64,000 nucleotides of DNA from NCBI RefSeq assembly GCF_009730915.1, contig NC_052489.1, forward strand, positions 27,831,916 to 27,895,915. Reading direction: 5' to 3'. Below the pieces are notes generated by a model that did not search any database, had not been told where the DNA came from, and was given only the letters and a program-made list of their open reading frames with translations. This stretch comes from Dioscorea cayenensis subsp. rotundata. Taxonomy: Eukaryota > Streptophyta > Magnoliopsida > Dioscoreales > Dioscoreaceae. Position 1 is the stretch's first letter, and each line of letters opens with the position of its first letter. A program made the position numbers and the translations under genes. This document shows positions 50,236-63,148 of this stretch, piece by piece.

Positions 50236-51323
50236 GGATGGCAATGGACCTTTGCAGTTGAACTCTTCACAGTATATATTAGACTGAGCTCCGAGGATTC
50301 CACTGTGGACGCTGGGAAGACAACAAAGGAAAGCATCAAGACGGAGATGGGGGAAAGCATGTGGGAGGTGCTCTAAATGGGGATCGCTACAATGTTACAA
50401 ACACATAAATCTACCACTCATATTTTGCCACGTGTAAAATCCAGTTTGTACTTCATTTGTATATTTTTTAAAGTACAAACTACAAAATGTGGGGACCTTC
50501 TCCTTGAATATACATGTGAAAAACACTTTTTTTTTTTTATATTAAACCAATAATAATTTTTTTTTACGATATACATATATATTTTTAATAATATAGATAA
50601 ATCATTTGCACACACTCCAAATTTTTATAGATGTTCTGAAAACTTTCATTAATGTTTTGAAAAAGAGTTTCAGCATAAATATTAATTGCATTACCACTTA
50701 TTTGTTAGGTAATAGTTTTTTTAAATATGTTAATCACTAATCAACTCTTAATTTTTAATTAGGGAAAAAGTAACATATTAATATTATTTTATTTTATTTT
50801 TTAAATAATGTCTAGAGTGTGTTGCATTGGTGTGTGCAGTTATTATATATGATAGCTTTTTTTTGTACAATTTAATTATTTTAATAAAAAATTAATAATG
50901 TTTTAAAAAGTACTGACATTATTGATATAAATATTTTTATATAATTAATTAAATTTTTTAATTTAAACATTTACATTAAGTAATATATGGTTATTATCTT
51001 CTCTAAGATTTTTTATTTGAAACGCTATGCATTCAAAAATGAGACATGACAATAACTATACAATTTAATCCATTTAAAAATAATAATAATAAAATATATG
51101 ATTTTATGTTATAGTTAGAGCTGCCAAATTAATTTTCCTTTAAAGCAAAATGTTATTTTCTTTTTTAATTCATAAGGGTAAAAAAAAAAAATTCATTTCG
51201 CCACCTCTGTTAAAAAACATTTCCATTTATTTTTAAATTTTTTAAAAAATAGTCTAATTACTAATTATTATAAATTAGAACCCGCTTTCGATTTCAAAAC
51301 CGAAAATTTGAAACCACGAAGCG
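50236..51323. promoter_or_regulatory. Divergent intergenic region between KS copy 2 and NDC80
   Basis: About 1.1 kb separates two oppositely transcribed genes and so should hold both promoters. It is very AT-rich in the middle. I could not assign specific elements with confidence. Confidence 0.5.
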
Positions 51324-54300
51324 ATGCGCGGTGGCGGTGGTGGTGGTGGTGGTGGCGGCGGACGGAGAAGGATCGTGCCGCGGGTCTCCAATGGAGTCTC
51401 CGAGCGCCCCATGCCCTTCGATGCCAGTTCGTTCGCCGCCGGACGGCGAGACTCCGACGCCAGTCTCTGCAGCAGCCGCCCCTCCTCCGTCGGCGGCCGA
51501 GGGTCCGTCGCTCCATCCGCCCTCCTCACTGATCGAGCCTCCCAATCCGCCGCTCTCCGATCCATTAATTCCTACCTCTCCTCCCTCTCCGCCCCATTCT
51601 CCCTCAAGCCACCGCTACCCTCTGCTCGTGAGATCACTGAAACCCTAAAATTCCTCCTCTCTCGCCTCGATTTCCCCTTCTCTAACGAATCCCTCGATGA
51701 TGACCTCTTGCTCCTTCTCCGCCTTCTTCGTTGCCCTATCAAGCTCCCACGATCGGCACTCAAGGCCCCCGGTACGCCCCATTCGTGGCCTCCCCTTCTC
51801 TCTGCCCTTCACTGGCTCTGCCAGCTCGCCCGCTACTCCGACTTCCTCTCATCTTGCCCCTCTGACTCACCCTCTCCCAACGATCTCCTTCTCTTTCTCT
51901 CCCATAGCTATTCCCTCTTCATCTCCGGCGATGATGACGCTGTTTTGGCCCTAGACGCTGAGTACCTCCAGAAAGCCGAACACCAAGCCAAGAACGCCGC
52001 CTCTGTCGTTGATTCTTTGGAGAAGGAGTCCACCGACCTCCAGGAGAAACTCCGGGCACTCACCTCCGGCCCCTCACGCCGCCAGGCTCTTGAGAGTGAG
52101 AAAGGTTTGCTGACTGAGGACGTGAACAAGTTCCGCGCCGTTGTGGATAGCTTCGGCGCCAAAGTGGCCTCGCTCGAGCGGTCGCTGGGGGATTGGGAGC
52201 GAGAGCTGGCAGCAAAGGAGGGTGAGATCCGGAGAATGAAGGAGGAGAATGAGGAGCTGAAGAAGAGGGTTGATGGGCAGGCTGTAAGCGCGAGGGATGC
52301 AGAGAGGATGAGAAGGGAGATGCAGGCTGTTGAGAGGGATATCGCTGAGTCTGAGAATGGGTTGTCAACAATGGAGGAGAGGGCACTGGAACTGGAGGCT
52401 GCAGCAGGGCGTAAATTCAAGGAGATGGAGGCTTTGGCGGAACAATGCAATCAGGCAATTAGAAAGTAAAACCCTCTCTTTTCCTTATCTTCTTTCCATT
52501 CTATGCCCATGCTCAATGATACTGAGTTATATACTGAAACTGGCATCTGCTTAATGTGGATTTTGCTTGTCAGTGCTCTTCTGTGGATTTTGCTTTGATG
52601 TTGGGTAGAGGATCTTATGTTTGCTTCTATAACTTCATTTGCTTTGCAAATTCCAGTGATCCAAGTCTTCTCTCCAGTTAGCTTAGCTTATGTCAGTTGT
52701 TTATAGTTGAGAGGTTTCTGGTGCAATATTGTTTTTGGTCTTTTTAAAATTAATTCAACTTGATAGGGTTGGTATAAAAGAATAGTTGAAATTAGTTCTT
52801 GCGTTTGTGTAATGTGAATGTAGGAGACAATTTTGAATCTTTCCTACTTATTTAATTCTCTTCTTCAAGCATTTTATGTTAACTGTTTCTAGAATTGAGA
52901 GGCTTCTGGTATTATAGTGTTTTGATTTCCTTAAAGGCAATCTGGCCTGATAGGTTGTGATGAAAATAAGGTTTGTAATTGTGAATATTAGTGCTTGCAT
53001 ATGGGTAACATGGATTTAGGAGATAACATTAAAGTTTGATATTTCTTTTATACTTTTGAAATGGATGATGAAAATATCCTAATCTTGGTTTTCTTTTATC
53101 TCCATGTCTATTTTGATTTTTTGTTTTCTACTCTTACAACATACTTCGGGGGATACTAGCTTTGTGGTTGCATGATGTTGGATTCCCATAAAGCAAAACA
53201 ATTGCTAGCATTTTAAACATCTATAAAACCTGTCCTTGATATGTTAGTTCATGATTATTAAGATATTATAAGGTATCTTCTAATCTTATTCTTTGGTCTT
53301 TTTTCCAGGTTAAAGCTTGGGAATGACATCCAATATGTTCTGAGTGCTGAAGGATCCTCACCATCTAAGGTGTTGGGAATTGATTACAAAACTACTGTTA
53401 AACCTGCTCTGAATGCTCTTGCAGAAGATACGAAGAAATCATCTCTTTTGAAGTTCGAGGAGTTAATTGCCCTGCAACAACAAACTGAGCAGAACACTAA
53501 AATTCTTGAGGAAAAGAAAGATCAACTTGCTGGTTTACAGGCCAAAATTGATGAGGTACACCTTGTCTTACACCTAGAGAATTTTAAAGTATAGTATTTA
53601 ATATTCAAATTCCTAGTTGATAGTCACTTGGGCATAAATTGTTTGTTGATTATTTCAAGAAAAGCATGATTTTGAAGTCAAATATGGCCAGAATATTTCA
53701 AGAAATACTTGATGTTGAATATTAAACCCAAAATTAGCAATCATTTTGAATCTTATGCTGACCTAGTTCTATACTATGCATTGCATAGAGAGAGCCATTG
53801 GAATGAAGGGATTGAAGGGATTGATCTTTTTTTCCATTAAAAAATGTGCATCCAAGAGTTCTTATAGTAAATTGATCTTCTCTTCTTTATTGGGCATGAC
53901 TTCTTTTATTAAGGATGGTAAAGTAGACATAAAACAAGTTATAATGATTATTTTGACAAGCAGCCTCAACCTTAATGCCATAAACTCTATCCATTGCTTG
54001 AAATGTGTGGTGTAGAAGCATTTTAATTTCTCAATTTGTTAGAGCAAGAAGTTTCTCTTTCATTCTACATCTCTAATTTCTGAGACATATGACACAAGTA
54101 CTGCTACTTTAGTATGTGGATAGGTTTGGTAAGTCTAAACTAATATTTTCTAAAAGCTTGTTAGCTATAATGTGTTCTTTTATTTCAGTGTGAGATCAGG
54201 TTAGCTATAATGTGTTTTTTTACAGTATGAAACCAAGATGAATTTGATAAGGAAGGCTATGGAAGACCATGCATCTGAATGTGCAGCTGAAGCTGAAAAA

Positions 54301-54764
54301 ATCAAGGCAGAATTTAGGGCGAGAGAGCACCAACTAGAGACTGTTGAAAAAGAAGCTGAAGATTTTCTGAGGGTATATTCTCTTTTTTTTTTTCTTATCC
54401 TATTTAAGCTCTCAGATAAGCAGCTCCTCCATTGCTTGACATTCCTTAGCATGAGACATGATTGAAGGGATAACGAACTTCTCTACATTATCTGCAGGAT
54501 TCTGAAAGAAAGCTTGAATTTGCGGTCAAAGAAAGCGATGAAGAAACACAAGTGTGTGCTCATGAACTCTTAGCACTGATTGACATGGTTTCTAAGTACA
54601 AGGAGTACATGGAGTCCACCATCTCCACAATGAAGACCGATCTCTCTGAGACTACAAATGCCATGGCCGAGGCCTACAAAACTTCGATTTCAGCCAAGTT
54701 GTCTTCTGGTGATCTGAATCTTGGTTACAACACTTTGAAACGTGCTCGCCAGCCCTCAAGCTGA
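51324..54764 (+). CDS. NDC80: Kinetochore protein NDC80 (HEC1) homologue
   Basis: NDC80 is the microtubule-binding subunit of the NDC80 outer-kinetochore complex, needed for chromosome segregation. Four exons (51324-52465, 53309-53555, 54226-54372, 54498-54764) join in phase to 600 residues, close to plant family length. The N-terminal tail starts MRGGGG with eleven glycines and includes FDASSFAAGRRDSDASLCSSRPSS, a basic Ser-rich region typical of plant NDC80. A calponin-homology fold follows (about 75-200; LKAPGTPHSWPPLLSALHWL block). From about residue 220 to the end it is largely coiled coil for pairing with NUF2. The glycine run is encoded by a GGT/GGC repeat (51329-51362) that could vary in length. 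The start is the only ATG giving the conserved tail. No defect is seen. Confidence 0.92.
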
Positions 54765-55807
54765 GCTGAACGTGTGTTTAAACCAGTAATTCCAGATTTA
54801 TCTTTTGATCCATGGTTATTCATGAAGTGTTTCCAGAGCATGTCTTCTCCTTGGGCATCAAGAGTTTTACAGCATAGTAGTGAGTAGGCTTCTTGTCCTT
54901 TATGTGAAATTCTGTAAATGCAAGCCAAACTTTGATTGCTATGCAGTGTTATTTATTTGATGGGGAGTGTTCTCATGATCCCATCTCCCTATGCCCCACT
55001 TTGCTCAAAGGGGAGTGCCCAATTTACAACGGCATTACTAGGGTTGTCTTGTTTACCTGAATTTAGAACAGCGAGGTTTCATTAGCTATCAGATACATTG
55101 GCAGGTGATTTGGATTGTATCGGATCCCGGATGGCTCTAAAGACAGCGGGACAAAGATCATTTTTTAACATTTTAATTTGCTCACTGTTGATTTTTTTTT
55201 TTTTTAATAACTTTATATTTAGATTCATGAATCATGTTCATCACTTTTTAAAATTATTGATTTTGCCATAAGGTATAATTTTATCCTATCAAGTCTCAAA
55301 ATATTTAAGAAATTATTATCATTTGGGATGAAAATACACAAACGAAAAAAAAATGCATTAACACATGAGAATAATGTTTTTAATAATATAATCATAGACA
55401 TAAGTAATACAACAAAAGCTAGTGGTGTAATGGTAATTAATTAAATGGTTCTCATGAAAGGGGAAAAACAGATGAAATCAATTAAATTCAGGCCAAGCAT
55501 TCCTCAAGCAGATTATCTCACGGTACCGGTCTGGTATTTATAGTGTTACAAACAAGTTAATATTCCTAGATTGCTGAAAGTAATGCCCCTGAAATTATTG
55601 GGTAAATAGTACAATTTTTACGCTGTAATGTACATGCATTTAGTCAAGTTTTATTTTCCACATAAAACAAGCTCGAAAGAACCAAAAAGTAACAAACTAC
55701 CTTAGGCAAGGAACTAGGCCCAAATCATACATGCAAAACAAGGTAAATCTGTGAAGACATACACAAACAGGCATCCTGTCTTTTGGTAACTCAGAAAGAT
55801 CTATTTG
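54765..55807. other. Convergent intergenic region, NDC80 and ALIS 3' ends
   Basis: About 1 kb between two genes that converge. The first few hundred bases are probably NDC80 3' UTR and the last ones ALIS 3' UTR. No other gene is recognised. Confidence 0.5.
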
Positions 55808-58800
55808 TTAGCGGCCTCCAGTGTTTCTATTCCATGACAGATAAGAAGGGTCTCCCAGTTTTCTGCAAAAAGGAAATCCAAAAGGTATGAATTTAGAATG
55901 TCAGAGGGAAGAAATAATGTTAGCGGTGGCTTCAGTACTTAGTCTCACCAGCTTTTTAGGGTTAAGAAAATAGAAAACTAATTTTGCCAAACATGAATAT
56001 TCGTTTAAATTGTAAATGCAAAGAAGTGCATATTCAATGTGGCAATGGCGAGCATATTGAAAAATCATACTTTACTAAGTCATAATGTATGTCACTGGCG
56101 TTAATGAAACAAGGTTTGTAAAAGAACTGGAAACGTATATCGATTAATTTGGTAGTTTGTAAATATCAATCCAACTACTCTTGGCATAAGATTAATAATT
56201 GGCATTTAGATATCAGTGGGGCAAAAGAAAACCTCCTTTTCCGAGCTAATTATTTCGAATCCATGAAAATTAAGAACTTGGGCAGTGTATGGTATTTGGA
56301 TGCTCCCATATGCTCAAACTTCATTATTTTGCAGGTCTATAACAAAAGCAAGATACTATCCTTAATGGCCAACTTGGTCAAAAAGAGGAATCTCAAAATT
56401 ACCCAAATCATGGAAATGGAAATATTGTTTTTGCTCAATTTCCTTCCCCACCCTTTATACATATAAATAACTAGAAGCATTTCCCTAAAATGGATAAAGG
56501 AAAACACTTTTCCAAACCCTACCACATTCCAAGTTGTCAGGACATGAAAAGCAAGGATTGCTAAAAAGGCCAAGTTGGATTAGCCCACCAATATTTTAAT
56601 CATTTAAATAAATATAGTTAATAATTAAATATGAAGAAAATTTACATTAATAAATATACCGCATTAATTAGAAATTTATAATTTATAATTTTTATTTTAA
56701 TTGATATTAATTAAGTCAAAGGAAAAAGTTCTCCCAAACAAGCAAGCAAGGTCTTGGGTTTCCAAAATGTATACACCATTATACTTTGAGTTTTATATTT
56801 GGCATGCAAGTAATTCAAATAAGTAAATCAAATCTTACACCAACAATTTGACTAAATTACAATTTGTTAAGCTTAAGATTGATCCAAGAGGGAAATTTGT
56901 GGATTTTAAATGGCAGCGTAGGGAGGTGGCAAGGAAAAGGAAGGCCGCTTCAAGGGTCATGGCAATGTGAATAGTGGGAGAGGCAGAGGCAAGGGTGCGA
57001 GCAGAAGAGAAGGGAAGGCAGCAAGCATGGCGTCATGCGGCATGACATGAGTGGAACTGGATGAATTTAATGCATATTGGAGGACAAGAGACGGCGGCGA
57101 GGGGACTGTGGGGGCGCAGCCTAGGTTTTGTTTCTTCTTTTAAAAGATGATGATGATGTGGACGCTAACTAGATGTCCACATCATTCGGTAACATTATTT
57201 GGGCAACATGTTCAGCCCAAATAGCATTACTCTTTTTTGTTAAATCTGCCTGCAAAACACATGTTTATTGTGTAGAACACTTCTCTTGAAGAATAACTAA
57301 AGGAATCTATTCATGCATTGGCTAAAATCCTATCGTCAAGTGAAAATATTCAGATGGAAAATTGTAAAAGAATTTACCTTGGTTTTACCAAGTATACCAC
57401 AGTGAAGGTTGTTGCTAAGAAAAAGCATAATCCACCAACAGTAAGATATGCGATGCCAAGAAAATTATTCTTTCCACCAAGCCAGCTTGTAGTGGACAGC
57501 ACCAATTTCTTCTTGCCACTAAAACTGTAGGTGTTGTAATAGTTTTTCAGTGTCACTGTGATGGTATCATTCTCCTTGAGATCCACCTCAATTCTCCCAT
57601 ACAACTTCCTAAATGTGGGAAGAGCAGCAGTTCGCATCCAAACAATGAGATCCTCCTGCTGACTCAGCTGTTCAAAGCAAAAGAAAAGCAGATAAATATT
57701 TCCATTATGTTAAGCACTCACTTTTCAAGGTAATAATCCATATAGGCACATACACTAATAAAATAACCAGACAAGTTAGATTGGGCATTCAACAGACAAA
57801 GTTTTATCATACTGTTCATCAGACTAAGAAGTCTGAGTGAAGCAAAACCATTCGAACTAGCTGCCTACCTTGGATATTGCATACCTAGCAGATGGCTTCC
57901 CACTAAAAGAAATTAAGCATGAAAAAGATAAGAAAATAGCACAGTTAGAAATGGAATGTGATAAAATCCCTTGTGCCTAATATTTCTTCAAAATAATACT
58001 TATGCAACAGGAAGATATGATAATAAATAGAAATCATCTGTTAGTTACAGAAAATGGGTAAGGGATTTACCGGCTTGTTTGCATCGAGCTTTTTACCACC
58101 AGTGAGATTCCCATTCTGGAAGTTCTTGGGGAAGACGTCATCTCCAAATTTATGGTCTCTGTCACTCTTCCAGGATATGTCCGTCATGTTCACAGTCAAT
58201 GATTTGTTGCCACGGGTGAAACTATACGTATCATTGAACAAACTCCATGCTATGAGACCACAAGGAACAATTGGGACGCCATTAGAAGTGGTCTTTTCAG
58301 GATCACAGCCACTTGTGTCATTTTCTTTGCTTTTATCCCGCAGTTGTCCATCATTGCGACTTTTCACATACCTTAAATAAACCCATCAAGTCAGAAAAGG
58401 AAGAAATTTTCTTCAAAATAGATTCCCATATACTTTTTTGAAGGCTCACAAAAATCAGGTTTAGTCTAGATTCTAAAGCTTGTTTCAAGCAAGGGCAAAA
58501 CACAATCTACAGTTACTATGACAATCAATTGCAAAGCAAACCAATTCTGTCCTGTTTCTTATTGCCCCTTCACTAACTTGTCTTGGATTTATAAATGTTC
58601 TCATAAACTACTAGAGAAAATATAATAATGTTTGGAATATATTTATTGTTATGTGGAGTCAAACATAACATGCCGGGATATATGGTTCAATTCACTTGCA
58701 AACAGGAAGTCAAATAGATTTGCATTGAAAAGAATTAATGAAGGATACCTCCTATGGTTTTGGTAGAAGTTATCAAGCTGATAGTACACATAAATTGGCT

Positions 58801-59842
58801 GATCCATATCCTTCGGCACCTGAAAACCAAACAAAACAAAACAAAGCAACCCTCATTAACTACATTAACAACAATGATCCAGCGGTTCAAGGATGTTTCT
58901 ACTTAAAACTTTTGTCAGACAATAGATCTAGAAAATCATGTCATGAGTTCCAATTTTAATTTACAGTTAAATTAAATATATATTGAATACATAGCCAGGA
59001 ATCTCACTTTGATTGTTCGGGTACAAGTTTTGTCGATTGCATCATTCTGAATGTATCCAACCTTATTATTGGTCATGTTTTGCGGTACACAATCAGCATC
59101 ATACCGATCAATAATCTCAACAACCTATGAAGACAAAAAAATCCTTCATATTAGCAAACAAGAAGATGAGAACCATCACCACCAATTCAACATATAACAC
59201 CAATATTCATGCAAATCATACATCATTCGAAGCAAGCAACGCAGCAACACCAATAGGGACGAAGATGATGCCAACAAGCGTGAAAACAGAGATCACCTGA
59301 AAGAAGACCAACCATCAGAATCAACAAGCACAAACAAAATCACCAAAATTGAGCTCAATCATCAACTTGCTCTTGCTTACCCACTGTGGCGTAAGAATAG
59401 GCTTGCAAGCCGGAAGCTCTTGTTGAGTAAACTTAGAATCTGAAAACACAAGAACAAGAAACACTTCCCAGATGAGCTTCAGCTAAAAACTACAATTTTT
59501 TTTTTTTTTTTTTAAAAAGGGCAATCCTTTCACTAGTGATTCAAACAAGATTTAAATCAATTAAAACCACAAAAAAAAAATTGCAGGTCAACGGGAGCAA
59601 CTCACATGTCAACAAACAATAAAAACAATCCCAGATCTAAAAATAGCAAAACCAAAACCAAAATAATCGAAATAGATCAAATCCCAACAGCATATAAAAT
59701 CGATGCTCTAAGAACTAAGCCCTAGAAAACAAAAACGACGAAGACAAAAGGATAGACGGATACACTTGGGACGCTTGGAGTTCCTCCGGGCCGGTGATGC
59801 GTCCCCGGAGCCGGAGCTCGAACCAGCAGCGTTGTTATTCAT
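55808..59842 (-). CDS. ALIS: ALA-interacting subunit (CDC50/LEM3 family, ALIS)
   Basis: CDC50-family proteins are beta subunits of P4-ATPase lipid flippases (ALA proteins), needed for ER exit and activity. Eight exons on the minus strand (59764-59842, 59381-59439, 59222-59296, 59008-59124, 58749-58819, 58071-58371, 57378-57667, 55808-55862) sum to 348 residues with consistent phases. The Ser/Ala-rich cytosolic start leads to KRPKYSKFTQQELPACKPIL. Membrane helices are at about 47-69 and 303-328, with a large lumenal domain between (IYVYYQLDNFYQNHRRY, VPCGLIAWSLFNDT, NLTGG sites). The last exon is short and encodes GDPSYLSWNRN near the C-terminus. It sits about 1.5 kb from exon 7. The N-terminal ATG at 59842 fits the family. 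The paralogue number cannot be assigned. Confidence 0.93.
55863..57377 (-). other. Long last intron of ALIS
   Basis: This 1.5-kb intron separates the terminal 55-nt exon from the rest. It contains no recognised gene. Two compact inverted repeats lie near 57158-57190 (GATGATGTGGAC with its complement) and 57198-57223 (ATTTGGGC with its complement). Confidence 0.6.
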
Positions 59843-60739
59843 CAAAGAACACAAAAAAAACCAAAGATGAAGATCAAGATGTTGAAATCGAGAGAAAATT
59901 GGGATCAAAGTCGCTGAACCTTCGGAGGAGGAATCAAGGAGGATGGAGAGAGAGAAAGCGGGGAGAGGCCTTTGGATCCTTATAGCATCGTGCTCTCTTT
60001 CTCTAAATTTCGTTTGGTTTGACTAGAGAAAAGAGAAGTTAATTTCAAGGCCGGCGCGCGAGAAGAAAGGGGCAGAAAGGTCAACAGGGACACAAAGAAA
60101 ACGCGCTTCTTTCCGTGCGGAAGTTGCCGGTCCAACCTGGCGGGTTTTAGTTAATTAATTAATTAATTAATTAATTTTTTTTCTTTATTTTTTTATTTTT
60201 TATTTTTACCATTTAGATTAATTAATAAATAAGTGATTTTTTATGAGGACTTTTATCTCAGTAAAAATTTTAATATTTAAAAAAACATACCTAGGAAAAC
60301 CATATAACATTAATAAGCTGTTAATTCTAATTATTTGGGTATGATACATAAATTTTTCCTCTTTTTGTTATTTATTAAAAGCCAAGATAATAGATAAATT
60401 AAGAATATTTAAAGTGTTATATTTATTTTATAAATATTTTTTACAACTTAGTATTATTATTACTATATTTTTAATTTTTATTTAAATTTTTTTTAAAAAG
60501 TAGTAGTGGCTAACTTAGGGCTGTATATTCTTTAAAATAAATTATTTACAAGGCATCTTGTTAATTTCCCGATTTTGAGGTTTTTGATTCTTTTCTCTCC
60601 TATAGTTAAATTATTTCTTTAAATTATCATTTAATATTAAGCTCATCTTACGGGGAAGGGAAAAATTTGTGAGAACATTAATAAAATTTTAGAATTTGAC
60701 TGTATACTTTTAATCAAACTTTGAATTGATAAACAATAA
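59843..60739. other. ALIS upstream region
   Basis: Leader and promoter side of ALIS (the first about 150 bases are probably 5' UTR), then AT-rich DNA with a TTAA run near 60152-60175. No gene is recognised. Confidence 0.5.
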
Positions 60740-60807
60740 TTTGATGTATACCTCTCCATCCTTATCGATGGCTCCAAGAGGGTTATGTCAGATATCAACG
60801 TAGTTTG

Positions 60808-63148
60808 TGTTATAACCAGTTTTTTACTGGAGCTATAGTCAACTTAGTATTGTAGTTTTTTAGCCCAACACTGTAGCAACTTTGTTACTGTAGTGGCACG
60901 AATTCTTCATTAATTCCTTCTCTTCTTCTTCCTCTTTCTTTGTTTCTTTTGGCTGAGCACTTAAACCCTAGAGAATTTTTCCGGTATCCATCACCGGCAA
61001 ATCAAACACACAAAACATCCTTCTCTCATATTCTTGAATCCGGTATAAGCTTTGATCCGACATTTTACTTCGTATTTGGTTTGTATTTTATGGTATTTAC
61101 ATTCATTGAAAACCTAGAACAAATCCTAGATTTTTACTTGTTTGTGGATGTTTATGGGCTTAAATTGAAGCCCTTGATCTTGTGATTCTTTGTGGTGGAT
61201 GATTGTAAAGAATTTTCATTGTTTGATGATGTAAATCGGGAGAAAATCTATGTAAGGGTCAAATTTACTGTAGCAATCCAGAGTTTACTGTAGTACCGAT
61301 AAGCTTTAGTTGTTTCTTTGATTTATTTGGATTAGAGTGAAGCTCAAACTCTTAAGAATTCATTGGTAATCTTTAGACCTAGCTTTGAGCCAACTCTATG
61401 ATCTATTTAGGGTTATTTGTTAGAGAGACTTAGGGGTTCATTGTTTGATTTATTTTCGCTAAATCTTGTTGGTGTTTTGTTGTGCTTTGGCTCGAGGTAA
61501 GAAGCTAGCAGAGGATTAGCGTCCGGGGAAGTTAAATCATCAAAGTTGTGAGTGGGATTAATTATGCATAATTTTACTAAGAAATTACCTAAATATATAC
61601 TATATTGCTTGAGTAAGGTCTTGTTGGCTTATATATTTGAATCGAGATGTTTATTGCCTTGAAATGAGATTATTTATTGATGCTTCATGTTTGTAAAGTA
61701 ATATTATTCAAAGGAAAGGATTTTCGGATTGATACTTGATTTGTAAGTTGTGAATTGATTTGTGTTAAAAACTTTGGACATGCTTGTATGTTCATCATTT
61801 CCTTGTGGAAATGACAGTGATTCTCGATTATTAAGTTTTGTGCTGGTTATTGGACTCCATGTGGAGTATACTTATATTATTTAGTTTGTATGGTGGTATC
61901 CTACTGCAGTAGGTTGTCTCTATGGCTAGCCTTGTAGAGGTGGTGTAGTAGACCGGCTGATCTTTCATTGGTCAAGTTCAGGTGGGAGTGTAGAGCCTTG
62001 ATTTAATGTCATCGGGGAGTCGGAGGCACCATACGGTAAACCGATGGGTCAACATTAAGGACATGAGTACCTTGGCGGCTCTAAGCCTAGCCGCAGCAAC
62101 GGTGAAGGTTTGGAGAGGTTTTTAGACCATTTCATATTGGGTATGTGTGTTGGGAGTTGTGTATTCTTTTGAATTATTGTTTCCTTGCTTTTGAGTTGAG
62201 ATTCATCTTATTGTATTTTTCTTTGTTTGTCATCTTGAATTTTGTGGTGAGGGCGTGAAGCCAAGCTGTCACTCTTAGGAGAGCAGTCTCCCATAACTTT
62301 GATTTGGCACAAGTATTATGATTACTTATTTGAAAACCATGTTATTAAGTTGTTATACTTGTATTTAAAACTTTATTTGATTTATATGTTTTATGGTGAA
62401 TGATTGGTTTGTATGTTTGTCTAATTTCTTGGAAACTTTGTTGTACTTGTTCTTGAAACCTTGCTATCAGGTCATGTTGTTGATGCTTCCCTTGTGTACT
62501 TTTAAACTTTTTGTTTTGCATATTTTGTTTAGGGTTGTTGTTTCAGGTATTTTGTCAGCCTTGCGGCGACTCGAGGGTTGAGTGGTGGGATATCTAGGGG
62601 TGTAAATGATACACTACTACTCGCAAGCTACTTGAGTTCGATTCAGAGAAAGCTCGAACTCTACTCGCTTAGGGTCGAGTCGAGCTCGAGCTCAAGTAGC
62701 TCAAGTAGTCGAGCGAGCCGAGTTCAAGCATCTTAATCTTGACTCGAATGCTTGTGAACTTAATCGAGTAGTTGTATTTGTGTGTATATATATTATATGT
62801 TAGTTTGTTTTATATATATAATTGAGTACGAGCTCGAGCCCGAGACCGAATTCGAGTTCGAGTATAAAATTATCTATGATCAAATCGAATTCATTAGCTT
62901 TTATCGAGCTTAATCGAGTGAGTTTGAGTAACTCGATTTATGTATCGAGATGAACTCAAGTTACAAAAATAAAACTCGATCGAGTTCTAGCCGAGTATTG
63001 AGCAACGAGTTTTTAACTGAGCTCGAGCTCGAGCTCGAGTAGCTTGCTGTTCGGCTCAAACTCGATCGATTACACCCCTAGGGGTATCCCTCCTTTGATT
63101 GTTGGGGCGGTTGTTGTGTCCCTTGGGCCCGTAGGTTGGGGCGTGACA
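60808..63148 (+). mobile_element. Solo LTR of a Ty3/Gypsy (chromovirus-like) element (fossil)
   Basis: The segment begins TGTTATAACC and ends GGGGCGTGACA, ends typical of plant chromovirus LTRs. Flanking 5-mers GTTTG (60803-60807) and ATTTG (63149-63153) differ by one base and fit a target-site duplication. No internal coding region is present, so it looks like a solo LTR left by recombination. It is about 1.85 kb without the MITE inserted into it. Moderately old, judging from the changed duplication and the later insertion. Confidence 0.65.
62595..63080. mobile_element. hAT-type MITE inside the solo LTR
   Basis: The 486-bp element has inverted ends TAGGGGTGTAA and TTACACCCCTA. It is flanked by 8-bp near-identical duplications GGGATATC (62587-62594) and GGGGTATC (63081-63088). 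The interior is dense in CGAGCTCGAG and ACTCGA words in both orientations, giving strong hairpin potential. No transposase is present. The 8-bp duplication indicates hAT. Confidence 0.85.

Noticed and set aside
51908-52450. Long minus-strand frame opposite NDC80
   Set aside because: A Ser-rich shadow of the coiled-coil exon with no family features.
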